From NCBI RefSeq assembly GCF_014799995.1, contig NZ_JAAVGY010000006.1, positions 11,609 through 75,608 of the forward strand: DNA of 64,000 nt. Direction: 5' to 3'. The notes beneath the pieces were generated by a model that did not search any database, was not told the DNA's origin, and was given only the letters and a program-made list of their open reading frames with translations. The DNA is from Helicobacter sp. (GTDB lineage Bacteria; Campylobacterota; Campylobacteria; Campylobacterales; Helicobacteraceae). Within the stretch, counting starts at the first letter, position 1; every line of letters begins with the position of its first letter. Positions 17,633 to 26,844 of this stretch are shown in pieces. The position numbers and the translations under genes were made by a program.

Positions 17633-18703
17633 TTACTCTACAAAGATTCTAGCCTGCGTAGAATCGTTTTTATAGGGTTCTGTAACGCCAATGATTTGGG
17701 CATATTCTATGCCATTATCTCTTAATCTTGCCAAAAGTTCCTTTGCCTCATTTTGTGGCAAGGCAAACACCAATCCCCCTGAAGTTTGTGCATCAAAGAG
17801 CAAAATTTCCAAATCTTTAAACTTGGAATCCCTTTGGAGGTGAAACGCACATAAAGACTTAATTGCGCGTTCATTGCCACAACTTCCACCGGGGATAATT
17901 CCCATTTTTGCAAACTCAATCGCCTCTTCCACAAGAGGAATGACTTGAGATTCTAAACGAATGTTAATTTCTGGATTTAGCATTTCACTTAAATGCCCTA
18001 AAAGTCCGAATCCCGTAATATCTGTGCAAGCGTGAATCTCAAAATTGCTTGCAATCTCGCAAGCATAGCGGTTTAAAGTCGCCATAATTTGCGAGATTTT
18101 ATGCGCAACTTTGGAATCTAGCATATTTGCCTTTAAAGTTGTCGTGAGCACGCCCATACCGATAGGCTTAGTGAGTATCAGAGCGTCTCCGACTTGCGCC
18201 CCATTATTGCGCCAAATTTTCTTTGGATTGATGATTCCACTCACGCTTAAACCATACTTTTGCTCACTATCAGACACCGTATGCCCGCCGACTAACACAC
18301 CGCCTGCCTCTTTGATTTTGGACAATCCACCCTCCAAAATTGCGCACGCATAGTCTTGTGGAATCCGACAAGAATCCCACATCATAAGATTCAAAGCACA
18401 CTTCACAACCCCGCCCATTGCATACACATCGCTTAACGCATTTGCCGCAGCAATCTGCCCATAGACATAAGGGTCATTCACCACAGGCGTAATAAAATCC
18501 GCTGTTTGCACGAGGGCTAATTCGGGCGTGAGTTGATAGACACCGGCGTCTTCATTGCCCCTAAAATCTACCAAAACATTCTCATCTTTTAAGTTGCTTA
18601 AGGAGCTAGCGATTTGTGAGAGGTCTTCCAGACCTATTTTGCCTGCTCAACCAGCGACTTTGACAAATTGTGTAATTTTGATTTCGTCTTTGCTTTTTTG
18701 CAC
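17633..18703 (-). CDS. selD: Selenide, water dikinase SelD, itself a selenoprotein (Sec at codon 19)
   Basis: SelD makes selenophosphate from selenide and ATP, the donor for Sec-tRNA and selenouridine. The frame from the usual-looking internal start lacks the catalytic N-terminus. Reading upstream through an in-frame TGA (18647-18649) gives FVKVAG-U-AGKIGLEDL, where U is in the catalytic Cys/Sec position and Lys22 lies three residues later, as Lys20 follows Cys17 in E. coli. The start is GTG 18701-18703, with GGAG six bases upstream, giving 356 residues, the normal family length. An annotation that stops at TGA would lose 43 residues. ATP-binding glycine motifs (GGHTVSDSEQKYG, TDITGFGLLGHL) are present. 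It converges with yejF and is divergent from the TauE-like gene. Confidence 0.93.
18621..18649 (-). promoter_or_regulatory. UGA selenocysteine codon with bacterial SECIS-like hairpin in selD
   Basis: On the minus strand, 11 bases after the TGA codon, AGGTCT and AGACCT form a perfect 6-bp stem closed by the loop GGA (18635-18621). Bacterial SECIS elements bind SelB through a stem-loop at this distance whose loop carries a conserved G. Both the stem and the GG in the loop fit. Recoding itself has not been tested here. Confidence 0.8.
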
Positions 18704-18808
18704 TCAAGTCTCCAACATTGTTTTAAGATAAACTCTAGTGATTTTACCTTATTTTCAGTTTTTTTTTGCAAAATTGCGCAGAAATTTTTAAATTTAAGGC
18801 GTCAAAGT

Positions 18809-19585
18809 ATGGAAATTTTAGCCCTAGACCCTTTGCATATTGTTGCCCTCTTTGCAATCGGGATTCTCACAGGAATCCTCGCAGGATTCTTTGGAATCGG
18901 TGGTGGAGCAATCATTGTGCCACTAATGATTCTCTTAGGTAATGACATTAAAATCGCGATTGGAATCTCTATTATGCAAATGATTTTTTCCTCTGTGTAT
19001 GGCTCATATGTCAATTTCAAGCAAAAAAACCTTGACTTCAAAGACGGCATTTATGTCGGGCTTGGAGGGTTAATCGGCGCGGCATTTAGTGGGGTAGTCG
19101 TGGATAAGATTCCATCTTATATTTTAGAGGGAATCTTCACGCTTTTTATCGTTTATTCTTTGGTAAAATTTTTTAAAGCAAACGCCTATGGTGGAGAAAG
19201 CCGACTAGGAAATGGGGCAAGCGCAAAATTCTTTTTAATAGGCTGTGGTTGTGTCGTAGGCGTCTTTGCAATTTCTCTTGGAATCGGCGGGGGAATGATG
19301 TTAGCTCCACTTCTTGCCTATTATTTAGGATATAGTAGCAAAAAAATCATTCCGCTTTCACTTTTCTTTATTATTTTCTCGTCTGTCTCTGGCTTCACTT
19401 CGCTTGCAATGCACGGTTATGCCGACTATAAACAAGGTGTTATCGTGGGAATCGCCTCACTCATTGGCGTGCGCATTGGGATTTTGCTGCTTAGCAAAAT
19501 CAATGCAAAAAAGCACAAATACGCACTCTTACTAATGTATTGTATCGTGCTTAGCATTATGCTTAAAAAAATGTTTTTTGCTTGA
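18809..19585 (+). CDS. TauE/SafE-family membrane permease (sulfite/organosulfur exporter family)
   Basis: A 258-residue protein starting at ATG 18809-18811; the frame is open further upstream, but that stretch overlaps selD in antisense and lacks a ribosome site. About eight membrane segments in two similar halves each carry a glycine-rich signature, GFFGIGGGAIIVPLMI near residue 27 and SLGIGGGMMLAPLLA near 160, diagnostic of the TauE/SafE family. Members move sulfite, sulfoacetate or other anions. Its divergent position 105 bases from selD makes a sulfur or selenium anion a reasonable guess, but only a guess. A T9 run lies in the shared promoter region. Confidence 0.85.
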   Translation: MEILALDPLHIVALFAIGILTGILAGFFGIGGGAIIVPLMILLGNDIKIAIGISIMQMIFSSVYGSYVNFKQKNLDFKDGIYVGLGGLIGAAFSGVVVDKIPSYILEGIFTLFIVYSLVKFFKANAYGGESRLGNGASAKFFLIGCGCVVGVFAISLGIGGGMMLAPLLAYYLGYSSKKIIPLSLFFIIFSSVSGFTSLAMHGYADYKQGVIVGIASLIGVRIGILLLSKINAKKHKYALLLMYCIVLSIMLKKMFFA

Positions 19586-19599
19586 AGTCATTGCAAGGA

Positions 19600-19685
19600 A
19601 TGCGTAAAATGAAGTCTTGAGATTCAAAGGCAAGTTTTTGGATTATGGATTGCTTTAGGCTTTGCCCTCGCAATGACACAGCAAG
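19600..19685. repeat. Composite intergenic repeat, single copy
   Basis: Between the stops of the convergent TauE-like and valS genes lies one copy of each module side by side: AATGAAGTCTTGAGATTC and AAAGGCAAGTTTTTGG, then ATTATGGATTGCTTTAGG...CCTCGCAATGACAC. This adjacency is the clearest small example of the two-module structure. Confidence 0.75.
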
Positions 19686-19691
19686 GGAGAA

Positions 19692-22361
19692 TTACCCCCT
19701 CAATGCCTCTAGCTCTTGTTTGATTTTAGCTAGTTTTTCTCTTTGTTCCTCTAATGCTTGCTTGTTTGTTTCTAGCACCTTTTGAGGGGCATTTGCTAGG
19801 AATTTTTCGTTTTGTAACATTCCCTCTAATTTATCAATTTCCTTTTGTGCTTTCTCTGCTTGCTTGCTTAAACGCGCTACAATAGAGCTTAAATCAATGT
19901 CCGTAGTAGGCAAATAGGATTCTACCTTTTCTGCAATATCCACGATACAATGGGGCATTTTTGCGCTCACAATCTCTAAGGATTCCACTTTTGCAAGCTT
20001 GCAAACATAGCTGATAAAAAGTGCTTGCATAGAATCAGGAATCGCCACATTCACATAGGCTTTAGCAATTTTTTGATTTGCTAAATCAATCGTGGCTTTG
20101 GCGCGGCGAATAGACACAATGGAATCCAAAATCAGTGTAAAAGTAGCGAAATTTTCCGCATTTTCATAGGTGAATCTTGGATATTCCTGCACCATAATAG
20201 AGCCACTTTGCTTCAAAGTCGTATCATCTAGCTTATGCCATAGGTATTCGCTGATAAAGGGCATAAAGGGGTGAAGCAGTTTCATCGCTTCTTTGAATAT
20301 TGCGCCTAGCTCTATGATAGAATCCTTATCCGCCTTGCTCAATTCAATCCCCCAATCACAAAATTCACCCCACAAAAAGCGATAAAGCGCACTTGCAGCG
20401 TCATTAAAGCGATAAGATTCTAAATGCTCTCGCACTTCTGCGATATTTTGGCTCAAAAGTTGCGCAAGATACTTTCCAAGCGCAGTCTTTGGCTCTTTTA
20501 TCTCGCTCAAATTTGGAAATTTTTCTGCATTTAGCTTCAAGAAATTTGTCGCATTATAAAGCTTATTGGTGAAATTTTTACTGATTTCAAGCTGATTAGA
20601 CACCAATTTCACATCACGCCCTTGCGCACAAAGAATCGCAAGCGTAAAGCGCAAAACATCAGCACTATATTCTTCAATCTTTTCTAGTGGGTCAATGATA
20701 TTGCCTTTGGATTTGCTCATTTTGTTGCCAAATTCATCTCTAACAAGTGCGTGCAAATAAATATCGGGATAAGGTAGCTTTGAGAGGAAATGTTCGCCCA
20801 TCATCAGCATTCTAGCAACCCAAAAAAACAAAATATCAAAACCTGTAATCAGCAAAGAATTGGGATAAAATTCCTCCATATCGTTTGCGTTCCATACTTC
20901 GCCCTCGCCCCATTTACCATTGAAAAATCCAAGTGTTGAAAAGGGCCAAAGCGCAGAGCTAAACCAAGTATCAAGCACATCAGGGTCTTGATAGATTGCC
21001 TCACTTCCGCAGTGTTTGCAAATCTTGGGAGATTCCACGCTCGCAAACTGCCCTCCGCAAGATTCGCAATAATACACCGGAATCTGATGCCCCCACCAAA
21101 GTTGGCGCGAAATACACCAATCCCGTAATTCCCTCATCCACGCATTATAATTATTTTTCCATTGCGGAGGGAAAAAATTGCTTTCATTGGCGTTGATTTT
21201 TTCAATCGCCTTTTGTGCCACTTCCTTTTTCAAGAACCACTGCTTAGAGATATAAGGTTCTACCACATTGCCACAACGATAACAATGTCCTGTCTTGTTT
21301 TTATAATCCTCAATCTTTTCTACAAAGCCTAGCGATTCTAACTTCTCTATGATTTGTCCTCGTGCTTGCAATCGTTCCAATCCGCAAAATTCCCCCGCGT
21401 TTTCATTCAAGATTCCGTGTTTATCAAAGATTACAATTTGTTCCAAATTATGCCGTTTGCCCACCTCATAGTCATTTGCATCGTGTGCAGGCGTTACTTT
21501 CACCGCCCCTGTTCCAAACTCCATATCTACATGAGAATCTGCGATAATTGGAATCTCGCGGTTCAAAAGCGGTAGGATTACACTTTTGCCAATCAAATGA
21601 GCAAAGCGCGTATCCTCTGGATTCACCATTACCGCTGTATCTCCGAAATAAGTCTCTGGTCGCGTGGTTGCTACGACAATATAGTCTTTGGAATCTTTTA
21701 AAAAATAGCGCAAATAATAAAGCTTGCCATTGTTTTCTTTATATTCTACCTCTACATCAGAAAGCGCGCCATCGTGGGTGCACCAATTCACCAAATACTT
21801 CCCTTGAATGATGAATCCCTCATCATAGAGCCTTACAAATGCTTCTTTGACTGCATTTTGCAAGCCATTATCCATTGTAAAACGTGTCCGACTCCACGCG
21901 GGAGAGCTTCCGAGTTTGCGCATTTGATTCAAAATCATTCCACCGCTTTTTTCTTTCCATTCCCACACTTTTTGGACAAACTTTTCCCTCCCTAATTCTT
22001 CCTTTTTAATCCCCTGTGCAAGTAGTTGCTTCTCCACGACATTTTGCGTTGCAATCCCCGCGTGGTCTAGCCCGGGTTGCCAAAGCGTTTTATAGCCGTC
22101 CATTCGCTTAAAACGCACCATAATGTCTATTAAAGTATGATTGAGTGCGTGTCCGATATGCAAGCTTCCTGTTACATTCGGTGGCGGTAGCATAATACAG
22201 AATCGCTTGCCTGCTTTTTGGATTTTTTGATTCCCATTGACTTCAAAATAACCTGCCTCCTCCCAAAACTTATAATAAGAGGTTTCAATCTCCTTTGGTT
22301 CATAGGTGTTAGACACTTTGGGGGTTTGCTCTTGTGGTGAATTGTTTAAATGATTTTGCAT
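19692..22361 (-). CDS. valS: Valyl-tRNA synthetase
   Basis: An 889-residue class I aminoacyl-tRNA synthetase that charges tRNA-Val and edits threonine. Visible motifs are PPPNVTGSLHIGHALN with HIGH at 68-71, the editing-domain segment TTRPETYFGDTAVMVNP, WCISRQLWWGHQIP, a CESC...CKHC zinc-like knuckle around residue 440, KMSKSKGN near 547-554, and a C-terminal coiled coil (LSKQAEKAQKEIDKLEGML) of the ValS tRNA-binding arm. Length is normal. The neighbouring divergent fliW reproduces the valS-fliW pairing seen in Helicobacter pylori. Confidence 0.97.
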   Translation of the reverse strand: MQNHLNNSPQEQTPKVSNTYEPKEIETSYYKFWEEAGYFEVNGNQKIQKAGKRFCIMLPPPNVTGSLHIGHALNHTLIDIMVRFKRMDGYKTLWQPGLDHAGIATQNVVEKQLLAQGIKKEELGREKFVQKVWEWKEKSGGMILNQMRKLGSSPAWSRTRFTMDNGLQNAVKEAFVRLYDEGFIIQGKYLVNWCTHDGALSDVEVEYKENNGKLYYLRYFLKDSKDYIVVATTRPETYFGDTAVMVNPEDTRFAHLIGKSVILPLLNREIPIIADSHVDMEFGTGAVKVTPAHDANDYEVGKRHNLEQIVIFDKHGILNENAGEFCGLERLQARGQIIEKLESLGFVEKIEDYKNKTGHCYRCGNVVEPYISKQWFLKKEVAQKAIEKINANESNFFPPQWKNNYNAWMRELRDWCISRQLWWGHQIPVYYCESCGGQFASVESPKICKHCGSEAIYQDPDVLDTWFSSALWPFSTLGFFNGKWGEGEVWNANDMEEFYPNSLLITGFDILFFWVARMLMMGEHFLSKLPYPDIYLHALVRDEFGNKMSKSKGNIIDPLEKIEEYSADVLRFTLAILCAQGRDVKLVSNQLEISKNFTNKLYNATNFLKLNAEKFPNLSEIKEPKTALGKYLAQLLSQNIAEVREHLESYRFNDAASALYRFLWGEFCDWGIELSKADKDSIIELGAIFKEAMKLLHPFMPFISEYLWHKLDDTTLKQSGSIMVQEYPRFTYENAENFATFTLILDSIVSIRRAKATIDLANQKIAKAYVNVAIPDSMQALFISYVCKLAKVESLEIVSAKMPHCIVDIAEKVESYLPTTDIDLSSIVARLSKQAEKAQKEIDKLEGMLQNEKFLANAPQKVLETNKQALEEQREKLAKIKQELEALRG

Positions 22362-22508
22362 AAAAGCCTTTCTTAAGGTAGCAAAATAAACTTGGAATGG
22401 TTTTTGCTACTCTCTAAATTGAATTTAGAATTTTACCAAAAAATTTGAATTTCTCTATTTTCTCATTTTAAAATGCGTAAAAATGGATTTTGAAGCCAAA
22501 AATTATGG

Positions 22509-22514
22509 TAAAAT
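22509..22514 (+). promoter_or_regulatory. Probable -10 box of fliW
   Basis: TAAAAT preceded by TATGG, an extended -10 form common in this phylum, lies 28 bases upstream of the fliW ATG. The AAGGAG ribosome site follows at 22531-22536. Confidence 0.4.
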
Positions 22515-22542
22515 ACAAAAATTAACTAAAAAGGAGTTCGCT

Positions 22543-22944
22543 ATGAAAAGTGAAAAGTTTCAAGTAAAATCCCCGATTTTAGGGTTTGATAATGTAAGTG
22601 AAGCAGAATTTACAGAAGTAGATGATGGTGCGTTAGGATTTTTATTCTTACAAAAACAAAATCAAGTCTTTGGAGAGTTGTTACTCATCAATCCTTACAA
22701 AGTGCGCGAATATTCGTTTGAAGTGCCTGCTGCGATTCAAACTCTACTTGACATTACCAAAAATTCAAAAGTCAAAGTATTTTGCGTCTTCGTACGTGAT
22801 GAAAAAGAGTCTATCCTCATCAATTTCTTAGCACCCATTATTTTAAACGATGATAACAAAACCTTAGCGCAAGTCGTTTTAAATGCGAAAGAATATCCAG
22901 CCTTTGGCGTAGCAGAACCTATTAAAAACTACATCAAAGAATAA
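22543..22944 (+). CDS. fliW: Flagellar assembly factor FliW
   Basis: A 133-residue cytoplasmic protein starting at ATG 22543 behind AAGGAG; an in-frame upstream start exists but has no ribosome site. It shows the FliW pattern: FQVKSPILGFDNV, a central LLINPYKVREYSFEVP and VFCVFVRDEKESILINFLAPI. FliW binds flagellin and antagonises CsrA, coupling flagellin translation to export. Length is typical. The helicase gene follows 3 bases after its stop, so the two are probably co-transcribed. Confidence 0.92.
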   Translation: MKSEKFQVKSPILGFDNVSEAEFTEVDDGALGFLFLQKQNQVFGELLLINPYKVREYSFEVPAAIQTLLDITKNSKVKVFCVFVRDEKESILINFLAPIILNDDNKTLAQVVLNAKEYPAFGVAEPIKNYIKE

Positions 22945-22947
22945 GGG

Positions 22948-24978
22948 TTGCCCCTCTCAACCCTAAACGCCCAGCAGAAAGAAGCTTCCCAAGCTCCTTA
23001 TGGGCATAATCTCATCATCGCCTCCGCAGGCACAGGCAAAACCTCTACGATTGTCGGCAGAATCTCTTATTTATTGCAAAACGGAATCACTCCAAGCGAA
23101 ATCTTATTGCTCACCTTTACCAATAAAGCGGCTCAAGAAATGCTTGCGCGTCTTGCGATAAAGTTTGATAGCAAGATTGTCTCACAAATTGAAGCAGGCA
23201 CATTTCACGCTGTGGCTTATCGGTATCTCAAGGCGCAAGATTCTATCATTTTGAAGCAACCCAAAGAACTTAAAGTCCTCTTCAAAAGCCTTTATGACAA
23301 ACGCGTCTTTTTGAACGCCTCTAGCGTCCCTCCTTATGGGGCGAATTACCTTTATGATTGTTTTTCTCTTTATTTTAATGCCACAACAAACGAGAAGTTT
23401 CAAGAATGGCTAGAACGCAAAAATGCCGAACAACTCCAATATGTAGAAATCTACTTAGATGTTTGGGAGGAATTTAAAGCATTAAAGAATCAATACCATT
23501 ATGTAGATTACAATGACTTATTACTTAATTACAAAAACGCAATAGAGAAACAAGAATCTCCCTACAAAGAAATCTTAGTAGATGAATATCAAGACACGAA
23601 TCCCTTGCAAGACTCTATCCTACAAGCTCTCAATCCTCCCTCTATCTTCTGTGTGGGAGATTATGACCAGAGCATTTATGCCTTTAATGGCGCGGATATT
23701 AGCATTATTGGGAGTTTCAAAGAGCGATATAAAGACGGCAGAATCTTTAGTCTCACCAAAAATTACCGCTCCACTGAACCTATCTTGAATCTCGCAAATC
23801 GCGTGATTGAAAAAAACCCGCGTATTTATCCCAAAAAGCTAGAAGTCATCAAAGCGCAAAACTTCGGAGTGCCTACCTTGCTAGTCTATGAGGAATTATT
23901 CTTGCAATATCACGGAATCGCAAACAAAATCAAACTCTCCAATCGTCCCTTTAGCGAAATTGCGGTAATTTTTCGTAACAATTCTAGTGCGGACGGCATT
24001 GAAGCGGCTTTACGCGAGATTGGGATTCCCTCTAAGCGCAAAGGAAGCGTGAGCTTTTTTGACTCTAAAGAAGTCGTGTATATGCTAAACCTCTGCACCC
24101 TGCTCTTTAATGCGAAAGATATGATGTCCTTTATCCATATTCTAAGCCACGCCAAAGGAATCGGCAATGCGCTAGCAAAGGACATTTATGAGGCTCTCGT
24201 GCTTCTAGGACATTCTAACCCGATTCAAGGCTTGCTTCACCCCGATAAATCTATCAAAGAACCTTTCAATAAAAAAACACATAATACACAATTGGGGTTA
24301 TTTGATGACTTGATAGAGTTTAGCAATCCCGCACGATTTAAAGAGATATTAGAAAAAGGATTCAAAGACAATCCGATTTTAAGCCACCCCAAGCTTACCA
24401 AAGAGGGCGTGGAATTCCTCAACGCTCTTTATTTGTTTTTTGCTTCTTTTAGCGCAAACGACAAGCCCTATAACTTGATTTCAAAAATCAGTTCTCTACC
24501 GATTTTTCAAATCGTAGCACACAAACTTGCGAGGGAACGTTCTATCACTAAAGAGGGAAGTTTAAGCGAGGAAAGATACAAAGAATCGCTAGAGCGAATC
24601 GGGCGCAGAATGTCCTTACTCAAAGACTTAGCAAGTCATTATAATGAGCTTGGGAGATTTTTAAATGCAATGGTGCTAGGCTCTAGCGAAATGAGTGAGG
24701 GAGAGGGTATCAACCTGCTTAGCATTCACGCAAGCAAAGGCTTAGAGTTCGCCGAAGTGTATATCGTGGATTTAATGGAGGGACGCTTCCCTAACAAAAA
24801 GCTAATGAGTCAAGGGGGAAGCCTAGAGGAAGAGCGCAGGCTATTTTATGTCGCAGTTACTAGAGCGAAAGAAATCTTGTATTTAAGCTATGCCAAAAAG
24901 GACGCACTGAAAAACATTCCCTATGAGGGTTCTATTTTTCTTTATGAAGCGGGATTGCTTACAAACCGCACATTATAG
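22948..24978 (+). CDS. uvrD: UvrD/PcrA/Rep-like superfamily I DNA helicase
   Basis: A 676-residue 3'-5' helicase. It begins with TTG at 22948. Motifs in order: Q-motif LNAQQKEAS, Walker A ASAGTGKTS (about 28-36), LLLTFTNKAAQEM, DEYQDTNPLQ (motif II, about 212), GDYDQSIYAFNGA (motif III), the YRS motif, INLLSIHASKGLEF (motif V) and YVAVTRAKEILYLSY (motif VI). It probably serves nucleotide-excision and mismatch-independent repair and replication restart. It could be called Rep or PcrA; the exact branch is not decidable by eye. The 3-base spacing after fliW suggests one transcript. Confidence 0.9.
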   Translation: MPLSTLNAQQKEASQAPYGHNLIIASAGTGKTSTIVGRISYLLQNGITPSEILLLTFTNKAAQEMLARLAIKFDSKIVSQIEAGTFHAVAYRYLKAQDSIILKQPKELKVLFKSLYDKRVFLNASSVPPYGANYLYDCFSLYFNATTNEKFQEWLERKNAEQLQYVEIYLDVWEEFKALKNQYHYVDYNDLLLNYKNAIEKQESPYKEILVDEYQDTNPLQDSILQALNPPSIFCVGDYDQSIYAFNGADISIIGSFKERYKDGRIFSLTKNYRSTEPILNLANRVIEKNPRIYPKKLEVIKAQNFGVPTLLVYEELFLQYHGIANKIKLSNRPFSEIAVIFRNNSSADGIEAALREIGIPSKRKGSVSFFDSKEVVYMLNLCTLLFNAKDMMSFIHILSHAKGIGNALAKDIYEALVLLGHSNPIQGLLHPDKSIKEPFNKKTHNTQLGLFDDLIEFSNPARFKEILEKGFKDNPILSHPKLTKEGVEFLNALYLFFASFSANDKPYNLISKISSLPIFQIVAHKLARERSITKEGSLSEERYKESLERIGRRMSLLKDLASHYNELGRFLNAMVLGSSEMSEGEGINLLSIHASKGLEFAEVYIVDLMEGRFPNKKLMSQGGSLEEERRLFYVAVTRAKEILYLSYAKKDALKNIPYEGSIFLYEAGLLTNRTL

Positions 24979-25605
24979 GTGAGTTATTGCGATGCGTCCT
25001 TTGCAAACAAGTTTTTATTCTAGTTTGCGTCATTGCAAGCGTAATTTACACGCAAAGCAATCTATAATCCTACACAAATTGGATTCCATTGCGTCCTTAC
25101 GAAATTCTATGAAATAGAATCGTGGCAATCTATAATGAGCATATTTGAAATTCTGCTACTGCGTCATTGCGAAGCCTTTGTAAAAGGCTATGGCATTCTA
25201 AATGAAAAAATCTCGCCTTTGTAAATTCCATTGCAAAATAAAAGTATGCAGAATTATGGATTGCTTCGACTAAAGCCTCGCAATGACGCTGTGGTTGGCT
25301 TGTCGTCATTGCGAGCAAGTTCTTAAACTTGCGTAACAATCTATAATAATGCACTTTTAATAAATAAAACAATGAAATCTTCAAAGTTAAAGGTGAGATT
25401 TTGAGTAATATAAGTTGAGTATAATAGTGTGTGCTTAATTATAGATTGCCACGCATTTTTGCAAAATACTTGCAATGACGCGTAATAATATTAAAAGTAT
25501 GCGAGGTTATGGATTGCTTCGGGCTTTGCCCTCGCAATGACGAAAAACCAAAGCAAAATTTTTCAAATTTTCTCACAAGCGCACAAGTGAAATACGAAAA
25601 TTAGG
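24979..25605. repeat. Large cluster of intergenic palindromic repeats
   Basis: This 627-base gap has no credible gene. It holds at least six copies of the palindromic family in both orientations. Good inner stems are AGCCTTT/AAAGGCT (25173-25189) and CAAGTT/AACTTG (25316-25331). Other copies are at about 25025-25075, 25125, 25255-25290, 25440-25480 and 25515-25542. The second module occurs forward at 25369-25402 (CAATGAAATCTTC... AAAGGTGAGATTTTG) and in reverse at about 25207-25237. The gap separates the convergent helicase and flavoprotein genes, so these hairpins may double as terminators. Confidence 0.8.
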
Positions 25606-26829
25606 CTACTTCCCAAGCAGAGCATTACGAATCGCTTGCGCACACACCCACGCACTAGAAAATGCAAAGGCGAGATTATAGCCTCCTCTGTCCCCTACGA
25701 CATCTAACATTTCCCCAATAATATAAAGATTCTTATGCTTTTGAGATTCCATAGTTTTGGGATTGACTTCCTTGCCACTGACGCCTCCACCGCTGACTTC
25801 CGCACTATCAAAGCCTTTAGGCATAGGGTTTTGTAACTCAAAATTTTTTAGCCTAAAGACACATTGCTTCAGCTCCTTAGTGTTTTTAAGATTCCAAGCA
25901 AATCTTTGCGCAAAGGCTTTGGCGATTTTAGGGTGCAAAAATCCACTCAAAAGTATAGCGGGATTCCGATTCGGATAGGATTTGATGAGATTTGCAATTT
26001 GAGATTCCAATGCTCTTTCTTCTAAAAAGGGCAAAAAGTCTAAAACGACTTTCAAATCCCGCTCCAATCGAACATCACTTGAAATATCCAATACCCCAAA
26101 ACCAGAGATACCCTCATCGGTAAAAAGCAAATCCCCTAGCACAGATTTAAGGATTCTATTGTCTTTTTTAAGCGTTAATTTTGCCTTGATTTTTACGCCA
26201 CTTAGGGAGGAAATAAATCGGGATTCCACAAGTAAAGGCACTAAAGCAGGATAAGTTGGGATAATCTCTAATCCTAATCCTCTTGCTAACCGCAATCCTT
26301 TATCACTTCCCCCAAGCTTAGGTGCTGCCTCACTCCCACACGCAAGAACCACATAAGGATAAATCCTCTCCCCTTGATTGCTTTGCAACAAAAAGCCCTC
26401 TTGCATTTTATGCAATCCCAAAATTTCAGATTCCAAATACATTTCAAAATTTTCAGAACTTCTCAAAAAATCAGTGAAAATCTCTAGCACTGACTTCGCC
26501 GAGTTGCTAAGCGGATACACCCTACCATCTTCTTGAATCTCTAATGCGATTCCAAACCTTTGGCAAGTTTTCAAAAACGCCTTAAAATCAAAACTCTGTA
26601 AAATACTTTGGATTGATTTAGAATCAAAACTTGAGGTTTGATAATGATGAATGTTAAGATTTTGATTGTGGATATTACAACGTCCATTTCCTGTGGCGAG
26701 AAGCTTTTTGCCTAGATTTTTGTTTTTGTCAAAAAGCACAGTAGGAATCCCGAAAGACAGAAGCACCATAGCGCAAAAGATTCCACTCGCCCCCGCACCG
26801 ATAATCGCAACCTTTGGAATCTTTTGCAA
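25606..26829 (-). CDS. HI0933/BaiN-family NAD(P)/FAD-dependent flavoprotein
   Basis: A 407-residue FAD protein. The N-terminus has the dinucleotide motif AIIGAGASGIFCA (residues 8-20). This is followed by LFDKNKNLGKKLLATGNGRCNIHN, the hallmark of the HI0933 family, and the C-terminus ends with GEMLDVVGDRGGYNLAFAFSSAW. Family members are soluble oxidoreductases, some of which reduce steroids; the substrate here is unknown. The start is TTG 26827-26829, 15 bases after the accA stop, so it probably ends the fab-acc operon. Confidence 0.88.
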   Translation of the reverse strand: MQKIPKVAIIGAGASGIFCAMVLLSFGIPTVLFDKNKNLGKKLLATGNGRCNIHNQNLNIHHYQTSSFDSKSIQSILQSFDFKAFLKTCQRFGIALEIQEDGRVYPLSNSAKSVLEIFTDFLRSSENFEMYLESEILGLHKMQEGFLLQSNQGERIYPYVVLACGSEAAPKLGGSDKGLRLARGLGLEIIPTYPALVPLLVESRFISSLSGVKIKAKLTLKKDNRILKSVLGDLLFTDEGISGFGVLDISSDVRLERDLKVVLDFLPFLEERALESQIANLIKSYPNRNPAILLSGFLHPKIAKAFAQRFAWNLKNTKELKQCVFRLKNFELQNPMPKGFDSAEVSGGGVSGKEVNPKTMESQKHKNLYIIGEMLDVVGDRGGYNLAFAFSSAWVCAQAIRNALLGK

Positions 26830-26844
26830 AGTTTTACCTATAAA

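Noticed and set aside
17633..18574. SelD starting at the internal TTG (313 residues)
   Set aside because: It would lack the catalytic Sec and Lys; the upstream frame with TGA read as Sec and a GTG start restores the normal length.
18668..18808. Extended N-terminus for the TauE/SafE protein
   Set aside because: It would lie antisense over the start of selD, includes the T9 run, lacks a ribosome site and adds residues not typical of the family.
25130..25384. An 84-codon open frame on the minus strand
   Set aside because: It lies wholly in the repeat cluster, has no ribosome site, and its translation simply follows the repeat arms.
24979..25605. Possible CRISPR array
   Set aside because: The units are irregularly spaced, occur in both orientations, and the variable part is self-complementary, unlike spacers; no cas genes are present.
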